Of a stretch of DNA of 64,000 bases, positions 48,891 to 59,714 are shown piece after piece. The position numbers and the translations under genes were made by a program. The notes beneath the pieces were generated by a model. That model saw only the letters and a list, made by a program, of their open reading frames with translations. It was not told the DNA's origin and searched no databases. Origin of the DNA: Topomyia yanbarensis (Eukaryota > Arthropoda > Insecta > Diptera > Culicidae); NCBI RefSeq assembly GCF_030247195.1, contig NW_026683360.1, forward strand, positions 62,001 through 126,000, written 5' to 3'. The stretch's first letter is position 1. Every line of letters begins with the position of its first letter.

Positions 48891-50197
48891 ACGTCACACA
48901 GCTAAATCTTACCATTGTGCAGCAGCCCAACAGCTGCTGTGGCAGTCGGTCTCAGAGTCGAGGACAGATGTCGCCCTCCTATCAGACCCGTACAACATCC
49001 CTGCCGACGGATGGTGGCAATCTGTACAACAGTTCAAGAGGTAATACACCCCTCCGCCGAGGGTGTGGCGATTGCCAAGATCAATGGTGTGTTCTATTGC
49101 AGCTGCTACGCCCCACCAAGGTGGCCAATAGAACAGTTCTACCAGATGATCGACAGGCTCTCGTCGGACCTCGTGGGCCGGAAACCGGTAGTAATAGCGG
49201 GAGACTTCAACGCTTGGGCAGTAGAGTGGGGCAGCCGCTGTACAAATAGCAGGGGCCAAGCGCTAATGGAGGCGCTTGCGAAACTCGATACTGTGCTAGC
49301 TAACAATGGCTCCGCTAGCACATTTCGTAGAAACGGGGTGGAGGCATGGATTGACGTTATATTTGCCAGCCCAAGTCTGGCTCCAGGCATGGAATGGAGG
49401 GTAGACGAAGGCTACACCAAAGCGATCATTTAGCAATCCGCTTTAGGATCAACTATGGTGTGCAGCATCCGAGGGCGGAAGATCCCTGTCAGGTACACGG
49501 GTGGAAGTCCAATCGCTTCGACAGCGAATTCACCGCAGCCCTGAGACTGGAGGCCAACACCGACAGTCTAAGCGGGGATGCGCTGGTAGCCGTTCTATCA
49601 CGCGCGTGCGACGCCACTATGCCGAGAAAAACCCTGCCAAGAAACGGTAGATGCCCGGTATACTAGTGGAGTGCCGAGATTGCAGCGCTACGATCAGCCT
49701 GCCTCAGAGCTAGACGTAGGATGCAAAGAGCCCGCACCGAGGATGCAAGAGAGAACCGCCGTGAAGTGTTTCGAGCTGCGATATTGGCCCTTAACAAGGC
49801 CATTAAAAGCAGCAAGGGAGCGTGTTTCGACAACCTGTGTGAGAGTGCCAACGCGAATCCGTGGGGTTATGCCGACAGGATAGTGATGGCCAAAACCAAA
49901 GGGGGCTCTTCACCCCCAGAACGGTCTCCGGACCGGTTGGCGACGATTATCGAAGTACTCTTCCCGTCTCGAGCCACAAGCCCCCAGACAGTGCGGGCAC
50001 GGCCGAAACGGTGGCTCCAGTGACGAATGAAGAACTACTCGCAGTGGCTAAATCCCTAGCAATGAACAAAGTTCCAGGGCCGGATGGAGTTCCAAACAGC
50101 GCTCTCAAGGCAGCGATCATAGCGAACCCGAACATGTTCAGGCTAGCTAGGCAGAGGTGCCTTCACGAGTGCCGTTTCCCCGATAGATGGAAAAGGC
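48888..50197 (+). pseudogene. R1 copy B ORF2, endonuclease part
   Basis: It keeps LLSDPYNIP, GDFNAWAVEWGS and AWIDVIFASPSLAPG. A loss near 49015 removes the GNWVSDGSGM segment, and an indel near 49418 (ACACCAAAGCGATCATT for ACACCCATAGTGATCATT) breaks the SDH box. TGG-to-TAG near 49665 interrupts the frame at PVYWW. 16 or more bases are missing near 49984. The last motif before the nested insert is KVPGPDGVPNSALKAA. Confidence 0.88.
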
Positions 50198-51421
50198 TCA
50201 GTTTGTCTTCACATCTCGCCCTGAGCAGAAGCAAAAAATCGTACCGCGCAAGTGAAACAGTCAATTCTACCTAAAAATCAATCGGTGCCTATCACACAAG
50301 CAGTCCATATAACAATAGCCTATACCTACTGTGCGATTTAGTGATGAGTGACGGTGCCCAGCAAAAAGCAACCCAGATACGGCCGAACTGTGTTGCTGTT
50401 GATTTTTCGAAATGCCCCGTAAGACCAGCCATTCGGGAAGTGGAACAGTTATTAAAAGTGCAGATGGAACTCAATCTGGCTGAAGTGAAAACCCTACAAA
50501 TGCATCATATCAAACATTGCGTGCTGATTTCGTTCAACAACATTAACCAAGCTGAGTCATTCGCCTCGCGAAACAACATGCAGCACACCGCCGAATGTGG
50601 CAATGTTAAATATAGCATTCCCGTATACATCGAGAACGGCGCTGCAGAAGTTCGTGTCCATGATTTGGCTACGCTTACCCCTGACGGCGCGATTAAAAAA
50701 TGCTTGCAAAAATACGGAGAAGTAGACTCCGTTACACATGAGACTTGGAGGAATTTTTTCCCGGGCATTCCTAACGGTGTTCGTGTGGTGAGAATGCGTG
50801 TGACCAAGCCAATTCCCTCATACATAACCGTCACAGCGTTAGGAAGTGACGATGTTCTCATTCATCAAACATTACTAGTCACGTACCCAGGGCAAATTCC
50901 TACGTGCCAGTTCTGCACGAAGAAGCTGCACCTCGGAAAACCTTGCGTAGAAACTGTTAAGGAAAACTTAACCAATCCAACTGAAATCAGCCCAGAACCA
51001 TCTTACGCTAAACCACTAACAGCTGCAAAACCAACATCTTCGGATCAAGCACCAACAACCAGCAACAACAACAACGAAACGAATGCCGAAAAATACGAAC
51101 AAACAATGACGACCGATAAGAGTTAGACACAAACTGGAACATCTGACCGCGAGCAGCAGGAAAGTAGTACGGATGAGGACACGGACATGAACGACAACGC
51201 AAAAGAAGACAAACGGATCGAACCTCAAATGGCAGTGGACAACACTGGCAATATTTCGCCCCCTAGAAAAAGGATCTCAAAACACAGCAGAAAGCTGCGT
51301 CTAAACGAGACAAAAAACTTAACATAGTTGTTTTTTTTTATTTATTGTAAAAAACGAACAATCGGCCTCGTTGAGCTACCGCATTTGGGCCTAAATAAAT
51401 TTAATAATTATATAAAAAAAA
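50198..51421 (+). mobile_element. Gag-only non-LTR element inserted in R1 copy B
   Basis: 1.2 kb bounded by the 13-base duplication AGATGGAAAAGGC (50185-50197 and 51422-51434). It starts TCAGTTTGTCTTCAC, has a leader of about 145 bases, one gag-like ORF and a short 3' end, TTTAATAATTATATAAAAAAAA. No endonuclease or RT is encoded. The complete 5' start and A tail make it a retrotransposed unit, either an internally deleted element or a family that lives on gag alone. An older relative flanks R1 copy A. Confidence 0.88.
50344..51126 (+). CDS. Gag-like ORF1 protein of the gag-only element
   Basis: 260 residues from ATG 50344 (a GTG codon precedes it). An N-terminal region (VAVDFSKCPVRPAIREVEQL...) is followed by a GEVDSVTHETWRNFFPGIPN segment typical of mosquito non-LTR ORF1 proteins. 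One CCHC knuckle, CQFCTKKLHLGKPC (C-x2-C-x4-H-x4-C), lies at about residues 193-206, then an S/T/N/P-rich tail. The frame ends at TAG 51124. Translation past it stays open for about 65 more codons, acidic then basic (DEDTDMNDN..., PPRKRISKHSRK), to TAA/TAG near 51325. The TAG is therefore probably a single mutation, or a read-through codon. Likely role: binding RNA of its own or a parent element. Confidence 0.8.
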   Translation: MSDGAQQKATQIRPNCVAVDFSKCPVRPAIREVEQLLKVQMELNLAEVKTLQMHHIKHCVLISFNNINQAESFASRNNMQHTAECGNVKYSIPVYIENGAAEVRVHDLATLTPDGAIKKCLQKYGEVDSVTHETWRNFFPGIPNGVRVVRMRVTKPIPSYITVTALGSDDVLIHQTLLVTYPGQIPTCQFCTKKLHLGKPCVETVKENLTNPTEISPEPSYAKPLTAAKPTSSDQAPTTSNNNNETNAEKYEQTMTTDKS

Positions 51422-51434
51422 AGATGGAAAAGGC

Positions 51435-52896
51435 AGAAATTGGTGCTGTTGCCGAAGCCCGGGAGGCCGCCAGGCGACCCATCGGCGTACAGACCAATCT
51501 GTCTGATCGACACGACTGGCAAACTGCTTGAGAGGATTATCCTCAGCAGGCTAACCCCGTACGCAGAAGGTACGGCCGGCCTGTCAAGCGACCAGTTTGG
51601 CCTTCGGAAGGGTAAGTCCACAGTGGACGCTATCAACTCAGTGATAAAGACTGCCGAGATAGCGATCCAACGAAAAAGGCGAGGCATTCGATACTGTGCG
51701 TTAGTGACACTTGACGTGAAGAACGCATTCAACAGCGCAAGCTGGGATGCCATCGTGCTCTCGTTACACCGGCTTAGCCTACCGGTGGGTCTGTACCGGA
51801 TCCTGGAAAGCTACTTCCAGAACCGCGTACTGCTATACGAGACCGATACCGGTCAGAAAAGGGTTCCGATTACCGCCAGAGTTCCGCAGGGCTCGATCCT
51901 ACGCCTGGTGCTATGGAACCTCATGTATGACGGGGTTCTGAGACTGAAGTTCCCTCCTGGGGCTTTGCCGACGACGTAACCTTGGAGGTCTACGGGGAGT
52001 CAATCCCTGAGGTAGAACTAACTGCAGAACACGCGATCAACACGGTGGAGGAATGGATGAGCGCGAGAGGCCTGGAACTCGCTCAGCGTAAGACGGAGGT
52101 AGTTATCGTCAACCACCGCAAGTCGGCACAACATGCAGTTATCCATGTGGAAGAAGTCGTGATCACTCACAGCGGAGTCTGAAGTCTCTCGGAGTCATTA
52201 TAGACGATAAGCTGACCTTCGGCAGCCACGTCGACTATACATGCAAGAGAGCGTCGACTGCCGTTGCGGCACTATCGAGGATGATGTCCAACAGTTCAAA
52301 GGTGTGATGTGCCTCAGAGTGAAATCTGCCTACCGCACGGTATCACACGATGCATCCTGAGTGATAGCGAGCATGATGCCAGTCGGGCTGGTCATTCGGA
52401 AAGATGAGGAGTGCTTCAAGCTACGTGGAATTAGAGGAGCCCGCGAGCGCACCAGGATGATCTCGGTCGCCAGATTGCAGCGTGAGTGGGATAACTCCTC
52501 GAAAGGTAGGAGGACCCACCGGCTGATACCTAACATATCGAGCTGGGTGGGTAGACCCCATGGGGAAGTCCGCTTCCATCTGACACAATTCCTGTCAGGC
52601 CATGGCTGCTTCCGACAGTACCTCCACAGGTTCGGGCACGCGGAGGTCCCCGCCTGCCCTGACTGCCCAGGTGTAGACGAAACTGCCGAACACATACTTT
52701 TCGTATGTCCTCGTTTCGATGTCGAAAGAAGAATGCTTGACGTCTGTGGCTGGGGCACAACCCCTGATACCCTTATTCAGCGGATGTGTCAATCGGTGGA
52801 GAAGTGGAACGCAGTCTCGGCTGCTACCACCCAGATTGCCTGCAGGCTACAGGGAATCTGGCGCACCTATCAACTGACGACGGGCACGACTAACTA
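51435..52896 (+). pseudogene. R1 copy B ORF2, RT and C-terminal part
   Basis: It resumes at QKLVLLPKPG-like sequence. RT motif A TLDVKNAFNSASW is intact. RVPQGSILRLVLW is altered from GVPQGSILGPVLW. A 13-base loss near 51963 (GGGGCTTTGCC for GGGGTCAAGATCGTCGGCTTTGCC) shifts the frame just before GFADDV. Another frameshift follows at ATCACTCACAGCGG. About 115 bases are missing at 52303-52306 between GTG repeats. The C-terminal knuckle CPDCPGVDETAEHILFVC is intact, and the frame then closes at a stop near 52896. Confidence 0.88.
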
Positions 52897-53575
52897 GTGA
52901 TTGGTTAGTTGGAGCGAAAAAGGCCGAGCGCAAAAAAAAGTGAGTGAATGGTCTGTCCATGCTGAGGCAGGTTTGGCGCAGCGACTGGCAACCGCGTAAG
53001 GGGTAAACTCAGCCTCCCCGAAGCAAGGCAGAAGAGCGAGTGTATAGGCGTATATGTGGACTTCCTCATGCCAAGATGGGAGGGTCGTAGCGTAGTATGT
53101 TGGGACTTAGCTATCGATGCCTCGTGGCGTGGCAGAGGAGTGAATGGGTGAGCATCCTAGTCAGCCTCACATGGTGTGTTAGAGGCTAGCACAAAAGTAA
53201 GCCTAGCAAGGAACGAAAAAGATGAGCACACAAGTCAGCCTCGCAAGGAACGAAAAAGGTGAGCACAAAAGTCAGCCTCATGTGGAGTGTTAGAGAGTGA
53301 ATCAAGGTGCGACAGAGAGAGCACCCAAGTAAGCCTCATACAGGACGTATGAACGCGTGAGCGAGAGTGAATGAGTACATCAAGTACGGCCATCCCCCAG
53401 AAGTAATACCGAGAGGTAGTCTCTGGGGGGAACGATGGCGGAGCCCAATGGAGTTTAGTCGGTATTAATGGCTGCGTCGCCATTCGAGCCCGACACACCC
53501 CCAGTACACTCCGTGTGGTAGCTTGGCATCTACTAATAGCACGTGTACTGGGCTAGTACGTAAATGTATTCTCCA
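52897..53575 (+). repeat. R1 copy B 3' UTR with short tandem repeats
   Basis: Same arrangement as in A and C: GGTGAGCACAAAAGTCAGCC-type units (53145-53290), a CCCCCAGAAGTAATACCGAG / TCTCTGGGGGG hairpin, then the end ACGTGTACTGGGCTAG. The last ten bases of the element and its A tail are displaced to 55370-55379 by the MITE. Confidence 0.8.
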
Positions 53576-55361
53576 TAGAGATGGTCGGGTTCGGGTTTTT
53601 GGACCCGAAACCCGGACCCGACCCGAACCCGACGGGTTTCGGGTCGGGTTCGGGTTCTGTAAATTTAAGCTTCTCGGGTTCGGGTCGGGTTCCGGGTTTT
53701 CAAATTTGAAATTCTCGGGTTCGGGTCGGGTCCGGGTTTATGAAATTTTGGACTTTCGGGCTCGGGTCGGGTTCGGGTTTTTCAAATTAGAAATTATCGG
53801 GGTCGGGTCGGGTTCGGGTTTTGAACAAAGCAACCCATCCATTTCATGACACTGTTTGCGTCTATACACAAAACGCAGTCTTTTTTGTAGTAGTGAATTA
53901 TACTTCGTAATACGAATGGATGTCACAAATAACCGTACCAAATGTTAGCACCTCTGAATCACTAGAATTCGTCGTATTTCTGGTGCTCAAATATTGTATT
54001 TTTTCATTCTTGCATAAAATTCCGTCTCTTCAGATTCGCAAACTGCCTGAATCATTTAATTTTTTAAACGAACATTCATGAAAGATCATTCAACGATACG
54101 TGTTTCACATCTAAAATCTCGTTGCGTATTGTTTTTCATGATAATTAGTAATAAACCAAGTCAACAGGAATTTATCGGAAAATATCGGTACAACTTTCTA
54201 TAATGGAATATAAATTTCGACAGGTACTTTAAAACCGATACTTAGGCCGCGGCGACTTTTTCTATACGTAAACGGTTTTGTGGGGTACATTCGTACCCCA
54301 GAACTAAAATCGCTCTAGTATGTCTAATTTTTATTAAATTTATAATTAAATTGGATAGTTTTATTCTAAAATCATTCGTAAAGTAACCTGTTCAAAAATA
54401 TTCGTGTTTTGACTATTTAAGTATGTAATATTTCATTTTGTATAAAACAAGTCTTTAAAATACGTCAAAATTCCCTTGCTTCTTCATATTGCTATAACTC
54501 CGGTAGTTTCAAATCGACCATTTATACGACGTTATAAAGCTTATTAAATTTCCTTTTGAACAATTTTTTTCAAAAACCGGTCAAAATGTATATTTATTCC
54601 GATACTTTTTTGAAAATCAAACGCCAACACAAGCGTCCGTTCCAACCAGTAACGTGGGTGACGTCATGTAAACTGTCGAATACGAATTGCCATAGCTTAA
54701 TTTAATACATGTAATAAATTATACGAATTTGCCTTGCAGGAATGGTTTCTGATAAAAAATCAGAAATTTTGGTTAATTACGACGGGCAAGGTTGTTGGAA
54801 ACTGTGACCATTAAGCTTTCTGTTTCCCCATGAGTTGGCCGCCGATTTAACTTAATTTCCGGTTAAGATATCAACGATTTATCAAGTTTCGCAGCACGTT
54901 ACAAATAGTAAATTCAATTCAATAATAGTAAATATAAATGCGGATTCTACTCGGCACTGATTTGTTTTGTCATATGCAGATATAACTCAATGCGTATGGT
55001 GCTACTTCAGATTCGAGTGTTTATACTATTCTTAGATGATTCAAGGGTCCATCTCGGGTGCGTAGAATTAAAAAGCTTCGAGATCTTTGGTTGATTCTCC
55101 GTATTAGCAAGTTGGATTCGGATCGGGCTTCTCAAATTTTAAATTTTCGGGTCGGGTCGGTTTCGGGTTTTACAAAATTTTCATTCTCGGGTACGGGTCG
55201 GGTTCGGGTTTTTAAGTTTTAAAATGTTCGGGCTCGGGTCGGGTTCGGGTTTTTCAAATTTTATAATTTCGGGCTCGGGTCGGGTTCGGGTTTTTAAATT
55301 TTCATGCGCTCGGGTTCGGGTCGGGTTCGGGTTCGAAAAAATTGAAACCCGACCATCTCTA
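53576..55361. mobile_element. hAT-type MITE with G-rich arrays at both ends
   Basis: 1786 bases. The ends TAGAGATGGTCGGGTT and AACCCGACCATCTCTA are a perfect 16-base inverted repeat, flanked by the 8-bp duplication ATTCTCCA (53568-53575 and 55362-55369), as for hAT elements. Next to both ends are arrays of 42-47-base units built on GGGTTCGGGTCGGG plus an A/T spacer, five or so at 53585-53825 and six or so at 55120-55340. Both arrays are G-rich on the plus strand, so they are direct and not inverted. The middle is AT-rich and non-coding. No transposase. Confidence 0.88.
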
Positions 55362-55379
55362 ATTCTCCATTGTAAAAAA

Positions 55380-55890
55380 CACACGGACAGTACCGGCACT
55401 GTATGAACCAAGAGAGCTACTCTTCTTACGCCAGCAAATTCTCTCGCGATATGCGTCAGTTTGTAGCCCACGTCTCTCATCTAAATGTCATAAGGCACGC
55501 GTTCACAGCAGGGTGGATTCGCACTTCTTGTTCATTTGCTGCTTCACAATCCAAGCCCTGCTATTATCAAATAGATACCTATTAAAACCATACTTAGAAT
55601 TGATTGCTTGCTTTACTGAGTGGAGCGATGTTTTGGTTCAGAGCGAGATGAGAAGGTAGACGCTTATTTAGTGGACAATTTTCCCAGATTTTTTGGAGAA
55701 GAACTAATATAACGGAAGCGACCAGAATACATTTCGCTTAAACGGCATTTTAAGACAAATGGTATTTTGAATTGAAATTTAGAACAGTGTTACAACCAGT
55801 GGAACTAACTTAGAAGGTAAACACGATATTTTTAATTTGCTTTTGAACAAACTTTGACTGTGTGCTAGGGTAATGTGTCTATTATGGTAG
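55380..55890. other. Nothing recognised
   Basis: Flank of copy B; a 60-codon frame at 55403-55585 has no recognisable features. Confidence 0.35.
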
Positions 55891-56157
55891 TACAGGTAAA
55901 CTTCGATATAACGTACATCTCGGTTTAAAAATTGTACGTTATATCGAATTGTACGTTATATCGAAGCATGCAAAATGTTCAAAGAATTGTTGTTCATGGT
56001 ACTTTATTTTGTAGAATTTTGATAACGCGTAACTAATTTTGAAAATCTAACCTACCTAGCAGTGCGAAACAACTTTTCTAATAAGAAAATTATAGTGGAT
56101 CCATAAAAAAGATGCCATAATCATTTTTTTTCTTATATGAATTAAATTTATTGATAT

Positions 56158-56314
56158 TTTTTTCATTTTGATTTTAGAGGTTTTAACCTTAGGGTCATTC
56201 GACTCTTTGTTGGGTTAGAGAAATCTCTTTGGAAAAATCTCTAACACTATGTGCGGGGTTGGGAATTGAACCCAGGTGGGCAATCGAGTTACCAACTACG
56301 CTATCTCTACCTTC
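56158..56314 (-). repeat. tRNA-derived SINE, copy 4
   Basis: Reverse orientation: AGAGATAGCGTAGTTGGTAAC (A-box side, 56310-56290), CACCTGGGTTCAATTCCCAA (B box, one change), CCCCGCACATAGTGTTAGAG and AATGACCCTAAGG to an A-rich end near 56158. Nested in the TA element at 55893-57848. Confidence 0.75.
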
Positions 56315-56717
56315 GAAAATATTCTCTATTCTGACTCCTTTCCTAATTATTAAGTCATTAATTATTATTTTGTCTGGGCTTGTAAAGTGTTTTTAATATT
56401 TTCCAAAGTCCGTGCCACATACAATAAAAGCAATTTATGAACTTTAATCATTAGAATAGAGTATAAACATCCACTTGTATCCACGATTCAAAAATTTCTG
56501 AAGATATATTTCAGTCCGCTAACCGATTTCCTAAATACCCCAAACCGGTCGTGAAGCGTGCACAGTTGTCCGTGTAACTACAAATATGATCTCTCATTCT
56601 TTTTGTGGCACAGCATGCCGTGGAGCTTAAACGTTGTCATTCGGCCCAGAGAATCAGACTCCGCAGTCCCGAAACCACACACAAATATTATAAATTTTAA
56701 TTTTCAGTTAGAACTTA

Positions 56718-57516
56718 GGGGAGACAGGGGCTAGTTGGCTGTGTTTTCAGTTTTCATTTTTTACCGCTTTGATGTACCTAGATTTTGCAAAATAGAACAC
56801 GTGGCATGGAAGGGCAGACTGTTGGCAACATCTCTGAATTTTATTAAAATGTTTGATGCATTGTCTCCATTTTTAGAGACAAAAATATGTGACGCGGAAA
56901 ACTCGCCAACTTACCCCGGCCCGGGGTAAGTTGGCGGTATGTATAGGTACACCATAAAATAAGCAATCATATGGAGAATCAAATACTTCATGGGTCCTTT
57001 TGGAATGTGCTGAATGTCTTTTCAAGAAAACTGTATATTAATCGACATTTGCTATTATATTTCAGTCTCAATATCCCGGAATATTGAAGTCGCGTACTCC
57101 ACATTCAACAGCAAATTTTCAAAATTCTTTAGGTGAAAGGCTGAAGTAAATGTTTCCTGCATTGACGAGATACACAAGAAAAAGATTTTCTTACTTTGGA
57201 GTGAATTCCAGAAATAAACATTTTTGATGGCTATTTTTGCATCGTAAATAATACCGCAAACTTGCCGCGAGCAGCACCGCCATCACCCTAAATAACACAA
57301 AGTGTTTAAAATTTAGGAAATTTACTAGGTATGCTCGAAAACACAATATCGCCCACAACTTCCACAATACAAAATGTTTTGCAACCAAAACACATTGGAT
57401 AATAGGTTTCACATAACTTGAGGTACATAACGAGAGGCAGTGCTATATGTCTAATAGAAACGGAGAAAAAGGAATTCCGCCAACTTACCCCAACCGCCAA
57501 CTAGCCCGGGCTCCCA
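56718..57516. mobile_element. Second TA-flanked MITE nested in the first
   Basis: The left end GGGGAGACAGGGGCTAGTTGGC and right end GCCAACTAGCCCGGGCTCCCA are imperfect inverted repeats, with TA at 56716-56717 and 57517-57518. Inside, CGCCAACTTACCCC and GGGGTAAGTTGGCG form a 33-base hairpin at 56904-56936, and CGCCAACTTACCCCAACC recurs at 57478. Non-coding. Its end design (G4 start, repeated pyrimidine/purine motif) recalls the MITE at 45828. Confidence 0.75.
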
Positions 57517-57850
57517 TACTGATATAGGGTTATTTATTGAGATAAATGGTTGGTTTTAATAAATAAATCATACGCAAATGAAATTGAAAAAAAATCGCTC
57601 TCGTAACCTTCAATGAAGTAGTCAATTCCTAACATGCTCATTAGAAGCCCAATTAGTACGTTGTAAGATTGTGTATAACATACTGAATTCTTAAAATATG
57701 GAATACATGCGTAATTGAAGAGAATTTTGGTCCTGAAAAATAAATTAAAAAATATATACGTTATATCGAGGAAAAATGTACGTTATATCGAATGACGCTA
57801 TATCGAGGGTACGTTATATCGAGGGTACGTTGTATCGAAGATTACCTGTA

Positions 57851-58960
57851 GAGCCTATTGTGACCGTAATTCGTACCTCTTGGTTTCGAACCAAGCGTAT
57901 GGGATAATGACATTATCTATTTGGCTGAAACAGGTGTGCGAAACAGGATGGTTGGCAAAACAATCTGCTATAAATGGCAATTACCGCCTCATGCCACGTC
58001 AATCGGCCACAACTACATTAAACATTGAACTGATACATACCTTTATCTTACCTGAAGAATGTATTCATGATTAATTCACTTTAAAAGCACTCGTTAAATG
58101 CTAGGATAGATCTAGTGTTATAATACGTGATTCAGAAATATGGTGGCATCGCTATGTTTTTAGAGGTACTAAATCGAAAAAAACCTTTTGCAGCTAACAC
58201 GCGGGAAAGAACCAGCAGTGCGACCAAACTAAAACATAAACTTGAAAATATATTGCAATTTTAATCAAATAATAAATAATCTATCATTTCAAATGCAAAG
58301 ATTTTATTTTCATTCATATTTTTTGCACAATCCAAAAAGTCTTGTTTTGCAAAGAAAGTGTGCCGCTCCACATTGACACGGATAAAATAATCGGATATAG
58401 CCTCAATTAATCCTAATGCCATAATCTATGCGAGTGTAGCCATAATTGGTACAATTGTCATAACTAGCTTACCTCCCCTAAATTAATTTGTATTTACATA
58501 TTTAATGTGTATAATTATCTGTCACAGCATATAGTGAGATCTATTACACAAACTGTTTGAGCGTTCACTGAAAAACATCGAACCAGTTGCATATAAAAAT
58601 CTAGGTCAATGTCGAACCATTAAAAATCGCGCCAACAGCGTATTAAACCACTAATTTTTCCCCTAACACGATAAGCCCTATAACTACCGAATCCATCCGA
58701 TGCCGATTGGGAATGCAATCACGGACTTAACCAGGTTTGCTTTTCGGGTTTTTTTTTTCACTCACGCTCTTTTGTCCGCTACCAGCTTGTCTTTCCGCTC
58801 ACGCATGACGACAATCTTCCGTGCGTGATGAATTCGTTTCACATTATCTGGAATTACACGAACACCCACAACGAATCCGGCGGAAAAGCACCGTCTTGCT
58901 GCTGGAAAACAGGACAGGCGGAAATCGCTGGCTGCTGTCGGTTTTCATGCAACCGAACAC
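57851..58960. other. Unassigned; right part may be upstream sequence of a host gene
   Basis: 57851-58640 is AT-rich with nothing recognised. 58680-58960 is more balanced and contains CACGCATGACG / CGTGCGTGATG inverted motifs, ending at a TATA box. No open frame of interest. Confidence 0.35.
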
Positions 58961-58967
58961 TATAAAA
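58961..58967 (+). promoter_or_regulatory. Possible TATA box of a host promoter
   Basis: TATAAAA in the context GAACACTATAAAACGCTGAGG. A start site would be expected 25-30 bases downstream, at or just beyond 58988, which is exactly where R1 copy C is inserted. The gene would then continue at 63609. Inference from one motif only. Confidence 0.3.
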
Positions 58968-58988
58968 CGCTGAGGCTGAGGGATCCTG

Positions 58989-59714
58989 CGGCCTGCGAGG
59001 AAGGCCAAGGACAGAGGCGAAGCCTTGTGGTTAAAAACCGACAAGGACAAATACGCAGATGTCCTTAAATCGATGAAAGCGGCCGAAAGCCTCTCGGCCC
59101 TTGGGCAGGATGTGCGTAGCGTAAGACGCACCAACACGGGAGAGATGCTCCTGGTGTTGAAGCGAGGCGCACAATCAAGTGCAATATACAAGGCCTTGGC
59201 CCAAGAGGTCCTTGGTGAGGGCGCCCAAATCAGGTCGCTAGGTGCGGAAACAACTCTCCAGTGCAAACACTTGGACGAGTTCGCGACTGCAGAAGACGTC
59301 GCCGCAGCCGTCAAGGAGCAATGCGGCGTCACAATCGAGCGGGCCTCTGTGCGATTGAGGGACGGACCCTCTGGCACCCAAGTGGCCTACCTCAGGCTAC
59401 TCAATGCGGATGCCAAAAAGGTAACCGAGAAAGGGAAGCTGAAGATCGGCTGGTCGGTATGCCCTATCAGTATACCCCAGCCGCCTTCAGTGGACAGGTG
59501 CTATCGGTGCCTAGAATCCGGCCATAAAGCTTACGAATGCAAAGGCCTAGACAGGAGTAAGCTATGTCGTAGATGCGGCGAGGAGGGGCATAAAGAGCGG
59601 GGGTGCACTAAGGCATATAAGTGCCTTATCTGCACCTCTAAGAAGCAAGCCCATAAACATGCTATGGGCGGACCTTCGTGTCCCTTCGGCGAGTTAAATA
59701 AGAAGAAGCCGTGA
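58989..59714 (+). CDS. R1 copy C ORF1, C-terminal part
   Basis: Open from the insertion junction to TGA 59712-59714; the N-terminus is lost by 5' truncation and no ATG remains at its start. About 240 residues: a KTDKDKYADVLKSMK segment, the compact domain (VRSVRRTNTGEMLLVL... to KLKIGWSVCPIS), then three Cys-His sets, CYRCLESGHKAYEC, CRRCGEEGHKERGC and an atypical CLICTSKKQAHKHAMGGPSC. It resembles ORF1 of copy D in order and spacing, but not closely in sequence. It ends KKKP in a GTGA overlap with ORF2. Confidence 0.9.
   Translation, partial: RPARKAKDRGEALWLKTDKDKYADVLKSMKAAESLSALGQDVRSVRRTNTGEMLLVLKRGAQSSAIYKALAQEVLGEGAQIRSLGAETTLQCKHLDEFATAEDVAAAVKEQCGVTIERASVRLRDGPSGTQVAYLRLLNADAKKVTEKGKLKIGWSVCPISIPQPPSVDRCYRCLESGHKAYECKGLDRSKLCRRCGEEGHKERGCTKAYKCLICTSKKQAHKHAMGGPSCPFGELNKKKP

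Larger units (their letters stand above)
48388..55379 (+). mobile_element. R1-clade copy B, 5'-truncated, with two nested insertions
   Basis: Same family as A and C. It starts in ORF1 and ends CTCCATTGTAAAAAA at 55379. Interruptions: a gag-only retroelement (50198-51421, between 13-base duplications AGATGGAAAAGGC) and a hAT-type MITE (53576-55361, between 8-base duplications ATTCTCCA). Without them the copy is about 4 kb. No TSD is recognised for B itself, and its left junction lies inside a foldback. Confidence 0.9.
55893..57848. mobile_element. TA-flanked element with pogo-like ends, carrying nested insertions
   Basis: The left end CAGGTAAACTTCGATATAACG (55893) and right end CGTTGTATCGAAGATTACCTG (to 57848) are imperfect inverted repeats bounded by TA. 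Copies of ACGTTATATCGA(A/G) recur inside both ends (55940-55975, 57760-57830). It contains a SINE and another TA element, which account for about half its length. No transposase is seen. The CAG-start and TA target suggest a Tc1/mariner-pogo origin. Confidence 0.75.

Noticed and set aside
53523..53849. Frame with repeated FGSGSGF/RVRVG motifs
   Set aside because: Translation of the G-rich array of the hAT MITE.
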